Made by a program: the position numbers and the translations under genes. A stretch of DNA of 64,000 bases from Eimeria necatrix. Taxonomy: Eukaryota > Apicomplexa > Conoidasida > Eucoccidiorida > Eimeriidae. Positions within the stretch are counted from its first letter, which is position 1; every line of letters starts with the position of its first letter. A model generated the notes under the pieces. That model was not told where the DNA came from and searched no databases. It was given only the letters and a program-made list of their open reading frames with translations. Below, in pieces: positions 16,336 through 28,320 of this stretch. The stretch covers positions 16,496-80,495 of the forward strand of contig NW_013652080.1 of the NCBI RefSeq assembly GCF_000499385.1, written 5' to 3'.

Positions 16336-19300
16336 CTACCCAGGTCTCCTAGAGCACAAAAAAAGAGAAAAAGCAGCTATGGTAATGTTATCAGAGCCAA
16401 GTATACGTCTACTCATAAGGATATATGCACACATGAGTGAATGTCCAAGGATTAAGAAGTTCCTAACATAGGTGCAGGATATGTTGACAATCGTGCATAT
16501 ATGCAAAAGTGTACATACAGTTTTTCCCCAAATATCCTGAACTATCCCCAGCGTCCTCAAAACTGTTCTACATGAACTCATGAGGAAGCGCTCGCAACAG
16601 CGTTTAGCACCTCGTCTCCACATCACAGTCTACCGAAAATGCAGGTGGACAATTACGTAGCTCTGGCTTCCTCACCAGATAGCAACCTGGAGCCAGTTCT
16701 TGCAGCCTCCAGTCATAACAGCATGCAGTTAATTGCGATTAGTTAGTCAGCTAGCTACGGGCCTATGTGAACGTCGCTTGCTGAGTAGACAGCTGGCTAT
16801 TCGCGTGTACTTACCCTGGAACACGTGCATGTGTAGCTTGAGCACGCAACTGAGCCAAAGTAGATGGAACTGAATATGTCTTGTGCCCAATCGAGCATCC
16901 GTAGACAAGAGAGTTTGCAGGAAAAAAAGAAGAGAGGGCAATAAAGCTGCAGACAGACTGCTGCACACCAAAGGCACTGAGGCAGCTGGAATGTGCTCGT
17001 ACACACATAGCAGCGTCGGCCTGTTGTTGGCAACCAGCGCCAACAGGAAAGCCTGAAGTGCATAGGCAGTGCATACAAACACGAAGGTTGTGCAGCTAGC
17101 TAAGGCTAGTGCTGGCTATTCGTAACTAGCTTGAAGTTCCTCTGCATAGCAAGGCCGCTAGCTAGATGCTGTTGGAAGTTAGGTAAATAGCTGCAGGTAG
17201 TAGCTTCCGAGCACCTAAGCATGTATCAACAGAGATACAGACGGCAACGAAGATAAAAAAGAGAAGACGCAGGCGGAAACTGGAGGGGAAAGGCACACAT
17301 AGGTGCTTCCAAACAGAATAAAGGCAAAAGGATAGGGACAGACAAGAAAAAGAGGACATCCCTAAGGCGCGAGGAGCCCTAATAAAAACAGCCGAAGCCC
17401 TCAAATCTTTACGTCTATATGCACCTTGGCGTATTCTTCATTATGTAAAGCCTTCGCTATATTCGATGTTGTGACGTTTTTTGTCAGGAACGGGAGAGAC
17501 ATGCCGGTCTCTGTTACGCCGTAGTTGCCCAGAATCCCACCCTATTAACAGAAAACAAGGGTTATTACTTTCACTAGATAGCTACTAAATGCATATGAAA
17601 AGTCGTGGGAAGACAGAAACACTGCTGATAAGGCCACAAGGGGCAGAGATAGATGAGCAGGACGAGGGAATAAATAGCTGTCAGGAAATAAAGCAAAGCA
17701 AAACGCACGAGGCAGAAGACAGCACAAGAAGTGGTAGGCAAAAAACGAGTCGAAAGGAAAGCCAGAATTAAAAAAGCGTAGACACATAACCAGAACACAG
17801 CAAGCAGGGATAACAAAGATTCCACCCACAAATAAATCTATGCTGTAGATATAGAGCCCATGGGACGTAGCGACGGCAAAGGCTCTGCTGTCAGATGAAA
17901 AGCCAACAAAATTGACGTTAAAAAGGTAGGCGTTCTTAGACGCCAGCTCCCCGCTCATGACCCCAGGCAAGGAGCGGTGCTGCAATGCAAACAAACAAAA
18001 AAATAGTCCATAAACGGATAGTCGACGCTTCGTAACCAATACAAGGAGGGAAGAACGAATGGAGGTTAAAAAGGAACAGTACTTGCCAACAAAGCAAACG
18101 TATCGAACAACAGCAAAAAGCCGCGGGGACGGAGAGTGAACGCGAAGCCCCGCCAACTGCCATTATTAGGGATTAGGGCTGCACGGATAAGGCGTGCGGA
18201 GATGCTTGAAAAGGCTCACATTACGGATTCTTTTTCGTTCTCTTTCTCCCTCAATGAAGTCGTCATCAATGTCCGACAGGTCGTACTCCTGGATTGGAGT
18301 GCCTATAAAAAAGGGCGTTCAGTCCTTGACCGTAGACCCTACATCTTCAACCCTCAGCATGTAATGCTAAGTCCTGTATTATGATTCACGTGCATCTCAG
18401 GCGGCCAAAGAGCTACCGATGCGTTTACAACTTCGCAGTGTCCGGAATCCGGCTTAGCCGCAAGAAGATACTCTTCAAGGCATCTACAAAGTACGAATCA
18501 CAATGGCTTAGGGTTCGGTTTTTCTGCCTACTTACCATCGTCAGCTATAAATTTGGAGTTGAGTTCCCTTCGTATTCCATCTAGTAGTCTATTATTCGTC
18601 AAAACAAAAACGGAAAGGAGAGACCCTCCAGCAACTTGGTAGAGAAAAACTTTGTTTGTTTGTTTACTTGCAATTAGCAGCATAGAACCAGAAGAAGAAA
18701 ATGACAAAGATGTAACGGCGCAGTTCAAGTCCAAGCCGGCCACCAAACCCATCACGCGCTGCATGCAAAACAGCGGTATCAGCAGTCTGAGGAAGATAGT
18801 CGCGAGAGAAAAAGAGGAAAGTAAGTAGGTATACATCGGCGTGTCTAAAACAAGGCAAATGTGCCCAGAAAAAAAAAACAGGGGGGCACGGTAAATTGAT
18901 CTACAAGCCTAAAATCTAGGCCGTAATGCTTTATCAACCCTGGCCGCAACCCAAGCCGATAAGAATTCTAAAGTGCTCCCACAAGTATCCTGTTGTTTTC
19001 AATCCCTCAAATTCGGACTGACTTTGATAAAAGGGCTTAAGGTTTGGCTGTAGTCTTTGGCCTTACCTTCTTCTCTTTCGTTGCCCATGCGTTCTTCGCA
19101 ACTCTGTCTGTAATCTTCCTCCCTCCCTGTATATCTCGTAGGCATTCAATCGTGCTGATCGGCCCATCTGCTCCTAAAAATGAGTCAAAAAGGCAGACAC
19201 GGCCCCCGTCGCCTCCCACAGCGAGCAAACCCCGACCGTGTGGGTCGAAAGCCAGGCACAGTACTGTGCCCGGTTGCTGGATGGTTTCAGGGGCTCCCCC

Positions 19301-22300
19301 ACGGCTGCGGCGTCCCAAGATGTCCCACAGCTGCACAAGAATCCGCAACTCCAAACCTTTCCCTGGACCTTATACACCCAGGACTAGCCAGTAAATGTTA
19401 TGCCAAGACAACAGGTGCGAATTAGCACAAATTAACAGTTGTGCATAAGCGGAATAGTGATACAGGTACGCATACACACACGTAAACACACAACTATATG
19501 CATTACTATGTACATGCGCATCTACAGATATAGATATAAACGCATATGTAAATATGAATGCATACAGGCAAATACGTATGTGCATACACACGTTCGTGTA
19601 GATATTAGTCTATTCTGCTTCTCAGTAGCTATTATACCTCACCTTAACCGATTTGTCCCAACTGCCTGATGCTAAAATCCCCTGTCTGTCCGGGTGGGGA
19701 TGGAAAGCGAGAGCTACGACAGGCGCCTCGTGGCCCTGCAGTTCCTCGAGTAGCTTAGCTGTGCGTACACTCCAAACGAAGACTGAATAACAGCTACCTT
19801 GAGCCCCTGCCACCACCAACTCTCCCCCACTGTCGACAGCCACAGAAGTGAACTGTACGCTGCTGTCCAAGTAGCTCCCAGGGGACCCTCCTGGACCCGC
19901 AAAGCCCATTGTTGCAGCAGCTGCGCTACGAGCAGTGTACACCCTGAAAAAATAGATGCACAGACGGACCAGCGCCTATATACATTGATTTCAAAAACGG
20001 TGGACATACAGCTGGATGCGGTAAACGCACATTCCTCTGTATGGAGTGCGTGCACGAGGAGACCCGCATGTCTACAAGCATCTACATGCATATGCACACA
20101 TACAATACGCACGTAATATACACAATGATACAAAACACATACATAGACGCATTTAATTGAGTCTACTTGGAAAACAGGCCTCTGCAGAGCCTCAGTCGAT
20201 TTCCACAGCTTATCACTTGTCAGTTGGGAAATTTGGGCCAGGTTTTGCAGCTACAGCTTTAGGACATGGTATGTACCTGAAGGGTTTGAGCCTGAGAAGG
20301 TCCATTCCCTGCACTGTGCCATCTAGCGACGCTGAGAAAAGCAAATTACCAGAAGGAGAAAAGCATATATCTGTAACAGCTGCAGCGTGAGCAGCAAATG
20401 TGCAGAGGCAGAAACCCCTCTCGCCGTCCCAAACCTTAACCCTGCCGTCACTACTGCCAGTAGCCAACAGTCCCGGGCTGGAGCCCAGGCCCAAAGAAGT
20501 CCCTGCAGAGCCCCCCGAAGCTCCCACTGACGCCCCTGAGGAAAGCCCCTGGCCCGTGCGGGACCCTATTCTGTGGCTGCCAGCTGCTGCAGCATCAGCT
20601 GCAGGAGAAAACGCCAAGCATAGCATGCCTTGTTGATGGCTCTGCTGCTTCAAAACGAATGTTTCGCTCCTCCACTCCCAGACAAGTAAAGTGCTGCTTT
20701 CTGCAGCAGCTGCTGCTACCCACTCCCCGTCGTAAGACAGGCACACGCTGTCTAACGAGCTGACCCCAAATGACAGCTTAACAACAGCTCCCAAGTCAGG
20801 CAAAGTATACAGCTGAAAGACACCTCCCGTAAACCCAATCAGAAGGTACTGGGGTGGGGCGTGGGCCCCTCGCAGGCCCTCCTGGGAGTTCACGGGGCGG
20901 CCCGAGGGGGGCCCCGTGTACCTGTAGTACGGGGATAGGTTTGTGGCAGCGCGGGAAACCTTCTGCCCTGGCTGTTGATTGCAGTAGGCCTTTTGTTCCA
21001 TCTTCCACAAGCCCTTGGTGTAATCAATGAGGTGGTAGAATTCCACGGAGTCAGCAACTGTGGGCGTGCTCGCTTCTCCGCTTGCTTCTTTTTCTTTCAC
21101 TTTTGCTTTTGCTTTCGACTGTGAGGCCTCCTGCTTCTCTCGCTCGCGGCGTTGATTGAAGTAATCTGGGTTGATTGGACGAGCTGCGTTTTTTAACTTG
21201 AAATCCTTTTCATATTCTGCATTTGCTTCAGTTTCTTCTTGAGCCTCTTCCAATGAACGCCATACCCAGGTAATGATGCAGCCCTCTCTGTTGACAGAAT
21301 AAATACGCGTAAGACATGAGGAGAAACAAACGAACTTCAATTCGTGACGGTGAGATAGGAATGCAGAAGGAATGAAAGCAGCATCTCCCGCTGCTGCTGC
21401 TGCCTCTTCTGTCCCTGCTGCTGCAGCGGTTGCTGCTGCTGCAGCTGCAGCTGCAGATGTTTGTCCGCCCCATTTACCGCGAGCTCGCCATAGCCTAACT
21501 GTGCAGTCTTGGGACCCCGAAACAAGGTGAAGAGAATCAGGGCTCCAGGAGAGACAAGTAATGAGTTGTTGGTGTAAAGTGAACGATGTCAGTAGGTGCA
21601 GCTGGTAGTTCGTGTCGGCACTGGGAGAGTGCCAGAGCTGTACGTACAGCCCAAAGACAAGAAAGAAAAGAGAGTCAGGAAATAGGCGAGAGGCCAGCAG
21701 GCAGAAAAATAAAATGAGACAAACTAAACACATGGGGCGGACCAAAAGCGGCGGAAAGCAGAGAGATGAAGAAGTATAAAAACATAGATTTCCAGAGAGA
21801 AGGGTATTGTACAAAGAAAAGAAAATGGCTTGGGAAGAAAGAGATGTGAGGAGAGAAACTGACAGAAGGGGACAGGACTGGGACAGCAAAATGGCAGGAT
21901 ATGGAAGAAGAAAACGGATTATACAGGACTGAGACAGTAAAATGCCAGGATAAGGACGAAGACGAAAGCGGATACTAAAGAAATACTGAGATAAAAATCA
22001 GATGTAGCACTGGAGCGGCAGAAACAGGCCTAAAGGGAATGAAGAGACAGAAAGATACAGACAAAGAGACTCGCTAAAGGATAAACATAAATGAAGCACC
22101 GAAACAGGGACAAAAATGGCATCAGCTCGATCAGCTCTGCATTTACCTGGATGCTTCTTCCGCAGGCAACGGCGAAGAGAGCATCGTCAGGCGAGAAGGC
22201 AGCAGCAGTAACCAAGTGCTGCTGTTTTTGCTGCTGCCACCTAATTTTACTAGTTGTGTTGCTTTTAAATCGGATACGATTAAGAACATTCCCCTTGGCC

Positions 22301-22662
22301 AGATTTATTACCAACCCTTGCCCATGCACGTCAATACTGATGGCTAGCTGGCTGTCCGACCGAATGCAGAAGTGCATGATGTCTACTAAACCCTCAAACG
22401 GGTAGGTGTGGACCGCGCTGCTGCTGCCGCTGCTGCTGCTAGTTTCGCCGTCATTTTCGGCGGGAACAGATAAATCGAAAGCCCTTTTGCTGCCGACGCT
22501 GCTGCTGCTGGTGGCAGGGTTAGGAGTCGCATCTAGCGTATAACGGCAAACGCGGTTGCTGCTGGGGACGAAGAGGGACGCGCCCTTGCGGTCGAATGCC
22601 AGCTGGGCCTGGCTGCAGCTGAAGGGAGCGCCCAGCAGGTTGCTAAACTTGTAATTAAACAT
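16336..22662 (-). CDS. PWP2: PWP2 / UTP1, periodic tryptophan protein 2 homologue (SSU processome WD40 protein)
   Basis: Nucleolar WD40 protein of the UTP-B complex, required for 18S rRNA processing. Exons (minus): 22662-22147, 21637-20277, 19943-19643, 19330-19067, 18758-18536, 18302-18220, 17979-17830, 17541-17425, 17052-16815, 16610 to about 16336; 1175 aa if the last exon runs to its stop. The N-terminus MFNYKFSNLLG matches the family's FAYRFSNLLG. Exon 2 carries LITCLSWSPDSLHLVSGSQD, the charged insert, LLVWEWRSETFVLKQQ, GLLATGSSDGRVKVWDGE and FSASLDGTVQGMDL. Exon 3 carries AGAQGSCYSVFVWSVRTA and LASGSWDKSVKV. Exons 4-7 add LWDIL, LSFSSSGSMLLIAS, IQEYDLSDIDDDF, SLPGVMSG and GLYIYSIDL. 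Exons 8-9 form the C-terminal helical domain (ALHNEEYAK, then LVANNRPTLLCVYEHIP). A poly-Ala insertion follows blade 2. The last exon is the least sure; a GTATGT near 16511 could be a further donor. Confidence 0.9.
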
Positions 22663-25178
22663 TTTCGAGCCTTAAGCCCTGAATCGAAAGCCCTTAGCCC
22701 TAAACCGTCATTCGGAGCAGTGGGGAGGGAGGAGCGCGCTAGAGAAGGAGGTGAAGCTTTAGCACTGTTTCTTTTAGCCTAGGCCAGTGTAAACAAACAA
22801 AGCGAAACTGAATTGTAATTTCAGCGGAAGAGAAAGGAAAACAACTAACCATAGGCGTGTGGGGAATCGATGAGGCCTTCCGCTGCACTGGGCAGGCGTG
22901 GGGTGTTCAAACACCTGAACCTTCTGGCCAGGAAATTCAAATCCATGAAGTGCCCGTAATTCGGGTGATAGAAGATAGGCAAAAATATATAGATCGTAGT
23001 CCAGATAACTCGAACCTGATGGGACGGGGCTGCATGCAGCGTGTCACAGATATTGAAATGCAGAACATTAGTTTAAAACCCATTCAAATCAAGTGACACA
23101 GTTAAATGCCAATTTTAAAAAAAAAATTTCAAGCATCTCCTAAGATACAGCAGAGAGATTAGCCCGAGAGAGGCCGTGGTTCGTGCCACAGCCAATTATG
23201 TAAGGTTACAAAAAAACGCGCGGCACCCCGGGCTAGCCTTCTTATCCATTGCTCTTTGATAGAACATCTCGCGTGCCCCTTAGGACTTACGAATATGAGT
23301 ACAGAAGTGCACAGGCGTTTAAGTTCATGAACGACACCCTACTTCTGCCTTAAACAGGCGCAAGCATCGACAGAAATGGATGCAGCGGTAGAGCCACCAG
23401 GAGTTATACAAACGTGTTTTTCAAGCCTCGTGTGCAATTTTTATGTGAGAAAGATTTTTGAAACGCAGAAGGCAGCCTCTATTAACTAGTTGTTGATCCA
23501 TTCGTCTAACTTTCGCGCTAAGGGCACCTTGAACTGTAATATTCTTCTGCTTGAGTTGCAGTGCTCCGCGAAAAAACTTTGGCGTAATTTTTGTGGCGCT
23601 GACACTGAGTTTCGACTTGATATGTAACTCTAAGTTGATGGACGAAAGCCAGGGAGAGCTGCGCCAGCTGGCCTGTGGGCCGGTGTGCCACAGGGACTTG
23701 TTACGCTCTTTGTTTAGCGTAACTTGTGGTCTCAGACGGCTTCTCTTTACATGGAATTCCCTTATCAGCGCTTTAGTGACCATAGCCAACACCCAAAACG
23801 CCTGCGAGAGCAACTGCAGGCACTAGTTACCATTTTATTATGTTGCTGTGGAAGACAGGCTGGTAGCCACTTTTGCCGAAGTGGAGAGAGGCTTACTCTG
23901 CATCACATATCTTCCCTTTTGCTGTCCTGTATTGACCTTTTGTTTTCGCTCTGTGTCTGTCAAGCTTGCTTTGATTCGCTTGATAACTTTGCGCTTCGCT
24001 CTTTCACATTCGCATCGGAATTCAGGCTTAAGGTGTATTCGATTACCTCGTTAGAGGTAGTGGTGTTGCTTCAAGTTAAGGACCATCGTAGATATCGCGG
24101 GGAGCCGTGTTAAGCAGCACATAATGTTGAAAATTGCCCGTTACTGGTCTCTTAGTCTTGTTGAGTCTTCGTCCTTTTAAGGGAGCGCCCGCACTAAACC
24201 ACATTAGGCATATAAGTGACCCCACCCTCACTCCCGCTAGCCCGCAAGGAGGGATCTGTGGGTTAAAAGGCCGTTCGAATGTCAATTAAGTCCTTTTGCC
24301 AGTGGGAGGCACTGCTAGTCGGAAACAGCAGTATTCTCAGTTTCACCAACAGCATGGTGTTTGCGGACTCCGACGGATTCCAGAGGTGGGGCTCAGATGC
24401 CTACCTCTTCCCTGGTCTACGAGAAGCAGCTGGGGGCTACTTACGTTCCACTACATGAAGAGCAACTAGTGGCTCAGTATGAATTTCCACAAAAAATTCA
24501 GGTGCAAGTTGACTTGCTAGATTTGGCCTCCTACCGCAGTGGAGTGACACCGCAGTACACCATGCGCTCCACAGAAACATGCAGCGCTCGGAGTGAACCG
24601 ATAAATTATCGCATACGATATGGTCAGTAACATGCGGCTTAAGTCAGCAAATTTCTTGAAAATTAGTTTCGGTCTACCTCTGTCCTCTTCCCATACCAGA
24701 GGCTCCGGAGCGCCTCAGTTCAGGCCTCCAGCGCTCCAAAGCGGAAAGGAAAACGCCCTGCGCGAATTCGCTGCGACCTGTGCGGTGACTGCTCCGCACA
24801 GATTGCAGTCGCCGCATGCATAAAGAAGCCCCTATACACGGAAACAAAGCTACACTGCACTGTTCCACGTAGGGGCCTTGGTTGGCGTATGTGTAGTCGC
24901 AGGGCTGTGGGTCAGAGCCTGCACCATGTTAGTGCAGCCTCCCCAATACAAGGCTGCTGCAGTGTACATACACCGTGTTTTGAGGTGAGCGCCCACCTTG
25001 GTACATGAAATAAAAGCAGTCTTTTATTTCTAGGAACAGAAATTCTCCGAAGGAAAAGAACAAAAGGGCAGCAGCGTACAACTGTGAAAAAAAGCAAGTG
25101 CTGCCGTCAAAGACCTAAATCATAAACTCTAAAACGTAAAACCTGAACGCCTAACCCCAAAGCCGACGCTCCATTGAA
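22663..25178. other. Intergenic region with degenerate telomere-like text
   Basis: About 2.5 kb between the PWP2 start and the 3' end of the ABHD17-like gene. Degenerate CCCTAAA/CCCTAAGC-like stretches occur at 22670-22710 and 25100-25180. A + strand open frame at 24397-24630 (77 codons from an ATG, containing QVDLLDLASYRSGVTPQYT) has reasonable composition and could be a small gene or exon, but I recognise nothing in it. A minus frame at 23421-23813 lacks support. The spacer includes the probable PWP2 promoter. Confidence 0.4.
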
Positions 25179-28100
25179 CTAAGCGTTTGGCGGTGTTGCT
25201 GGCTCCTGCTCATTCCACTTAGAGCAGAACTTGAGAAAGGCAGAAATACGCTGGTAGTACTCGTCCTGAGCAGCCACAGCCCGAAACGCTTAGCCGAAAG
25301 CCCTACAGCGAAGCTCTAACAGAAATTCCTAGGTACAAAGCTCTCGACCTTTAACTGAAAGACGCAATCTGGAAGTCGGCGTGACCCGCAATTCCAATGA
25401 CTCCGCCCACACCCAAACAGCGATCACTACGGTCTCAATTCTGTACAGTCGCCTTCGGGCTTCTTGTTACGTTTCAAGGGTCTACAGTTTACGTTTTTTA
25501 GTTTTGCTGCTTACCCCTGTTCTGTGTTCAACGTCGTTGTGGTCCGCGTTAGGTATCCACCATGTCTGCACGCGGTTTTTCTGCATCTCTTTGTCTCTCT
25601 TTGGGGGTCCCTTGGGGGAACCATCTGCTTTGGAAGAAAGCAGGGGCGCTCTCAGTAAGCAGCGGTGGGGGGGACTCTCCTGCAGGTTGGCGTAGCGCGC
25701 GTCCGCCTCGCGGCAGGCTGCTTCTAGCTTCAAAGAATGAGAGAACGGCACCTGCAGCGAAAACAACTACAATTAAGACCATAAATTAGTGAATTAGAAC
25801 TATGAAAGCAAAAAGTGAAGCCATTTGGGAAGGATGCTTGTGGGCAGGGTGCCGCTTGGGGCACCGTGGTCCCTTAGAGATCAGATAGCAGCAACAACGG
25901 GAAGTTACAAAAGGTGTACGTTTTGATGCCGCTGTAGCGGCAGCAGTTCAAAGTGGCATTCTTGCTTCTGTTTTTGCCGCAGATGCAGCAGCAGCAGGCT
26001 AAAACTGCAGCAATGCCTGCTGCTGCTGCTGCTGCTAGTTCTGCCGCTGGATCTGCCGCTGTTGAACTGACCTGTCTGTCTAATCGACCATGAATGAGCA
26101 GCATGGGCACGTCGTAAACCTTCTTCAGTTTCTCTGCATTTTGGAATGCGTCGAACCAAGGGGCCTTCTCGATGTTGTGAATGAAGAGACGCAGACCTAT
26201 ACAAAACATCAAGCCGTTAGCCCTATCTAAATTCCAGAGCCCGACGCAAAGAGTTGTACAACGGTATCCTTAAGCATAATCTTTAAGACCTAAGGTTGGG
26301 AGCATGAACCCAAAAATACGAGCCCTTAGCTATGGGTTGCGTGCGCTAAGCAGTACTCCTTAGCATAAACCTAAATCCCTAAATCCTAGACCCTCAGCTC
26401 TGAATCATACACCACAATCCTTGTGTTTACTGTTACCTGAAGCTATTGACGAGTGAAGAATAACTCCCCCCAGCCCCTTCTGCTTTCTCTTCGCCACGAA
26501 GTCGCAACACGGCCCAGAGCCAACGCTGTGCCCATACTGGTTGAACAGACACACAAAATACAACAAATGTACCGTGCATGCATTCACCGAGCAACATTAC
26601 CACCCGAGAAACATACTTAAACGGTTTCGTTCACCAAAAGTGTCCTCTTCTAAAGGGCTATGTGCTCAGCAGCCCCTAATTCTCGTGTTCTTTCCGGTGC
26701 ATTTAGTGCTTATGAGCTCTGCTCGGCTCAGCGCCTATGGCTAGGTTTAGGTTAAAGAGTTTACAAGAATGATATTCTTCGGCGGCACATTTAGTTCCTT
26801 AACAGCAAACGAGTAGACTGCCTTTATGTCTTTGTAGAGAGCAGCTTCAGTCGCTTTGCCGTCGCTCCACCCGTAGCCCGAGTAGTCGTAAGCCAGTACA
26901 TTTACCTGGCATCTGCATGTAAAACAAGTACACACAACAAACTTTGCATAGAATTATACAGCCAAGTTCATCTTTCACTTACACACTGACCAAAGAAGCC
27001 CAGTAATCATATTCATTCAACCAACTTGTCGCTGAAATGACACACCGGCCGATGCGCTCTCCATCGCAGCACAAGACCACCGAAGCGCAAGAAACTAAAG
27101 CCTGCGCTTTAAATTTTGGGGCCTTCAGACTAGCAAATAGGCTTTGTAGCTTCCAATTATAGTTCGTGCCATGCAGTCTGCCTTTGTCAGACCTCGCCTA
27201 CGGTCAGCTGTTCAAGTTTGGCGGTTTACTGCTTATGAACGCGTAGGATTAGTGAATTAGAGTCAACCGCTCGCGACGTGAGGTTTCTTGTTTACTCAGC
27301 CCGCAGCAAACCCGCTGGTGTTTTCCAAAAATACCAGCATCATCAAAATCACTGCTTCGAACCAGTGAAGTCTATGCTATAGGGTTTGGGGCTTTGGATT
27401 TACGCTCATCTCACCTGAAGCACATCCTGTAGTGCAGGCCAAACATGTGTCCTATATCGGTACTGTTACCATGTGAAAAAACGATCAAGAAACGATTCGT
27501 GAGCGCATATTCCTTTGCCTTGCTTTCTTGCGCATATTCTGGCGGCACTCCAGCAGTCGACCACAGCAGCACCGCAGCAAGCTGATGCTTCTTCCCGCGC
27601 CGGATGTGGCAGACCTGAACCCTCTCAGGCAGCCGGTTGTGTTCCAGCAGCTGCTGTATGCTCTCTTGCCCCTCGCGGGGAGGCGGCCGCTGCTGCTGCT
27701 GCTCTGCTGGAGCAGTACCACGGAACCCACGGCCTGCTGTTGCCGCATTAAACACTTCCTGGATGTACAACTGGTCCCCCTGCAATGAATAGCCAGCGGG
27801 GAAGGGGGGATAGAAAGACAAACGACGCACAACGGAGGAACGGCAGCCCCTGAACAAGCCAGTTTGAAAGAAGCAGAACAAACACACAACACTACTCAGA
27901 AAAAGAGCACCAAAGATGAACGGGAAAACACGAAAAAGAAAACACAGAACAAAGCAGGATGAAAGTGAAAGGTGGAAAATTTGCTCTACAAAGGCAGGTG
28001 CAGATGAGATGCAGCAGCAGTAGCAGCGAAAGCGAAGAAGTTGAAGCAGGAGGCGAAGCAGAGAGAGCGAGGGGATGCCACAAAGCAAACAAGGGGGAAG

Positions 28101-28320
28101 ATGGGGGAATAATAGACAAAGGCAGCACTGCTTTGCCTTACATGATAGATATGCACCCGAAAATACACATGGTGGCGCATCGGCCTGTCGGTGACAGCGC
28201 CACCATCTCACAAAACTCCTCGTCGTCTGAGGCATCGGCGTAAGGCTCAGCAGGAGTCCTTCTTGAGTTGCCGGGGGCAACAGTCCGGGTATCGGGGGCT
28301 ATATCTGGCTTTACCGACAT
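25179..28320 (-). CDS. ABHD17/FAM108-like alpha/beta hydrolase (putative protein depalmitoylase)
   Basis: Serine hydrolase of the ABHD17/BEM46 group, whose animal members remove palmitate from membrane proteins. Exons (minus): 28320-28142, 27849-27415, 26912-26765, 26536-26437, 26196-26072, 25751-25515, 25265-25179; 1311 nt, 436 aa. The N-terminus has a Cys-rich segment spanning the first junction (RCATMCIFGC then MGC), like the palmitoylated Cys cluster of ABHD17, then LSFYPPFPAGYSL. Core motifs: FLIVFSHGNSTDIGHM, LAYDYSGYGWSDGKATEA, the nucleophile elbow YGHSVG (Ser258), MLLIHGRLD (Asp327) and NADHNDVE (His400), so the catalytic triad is intact. A Gln-rich insertion sits in exon 2 (EQQQQRPPP). 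The C-terminus DEYYQRISAFLKF matches the family's last helix. A DHHC transferase lies about 9 kb away on the same strand. Substrates are unknown. Confidence 0.88.

Noticed and set aside
17545..18156. 203-codon minus frame taken as one exon of PWP2
   Set aside because: Only 17979-17830 matches the family; the rest is intron read-through with good donor and acceptor sites at both ends.
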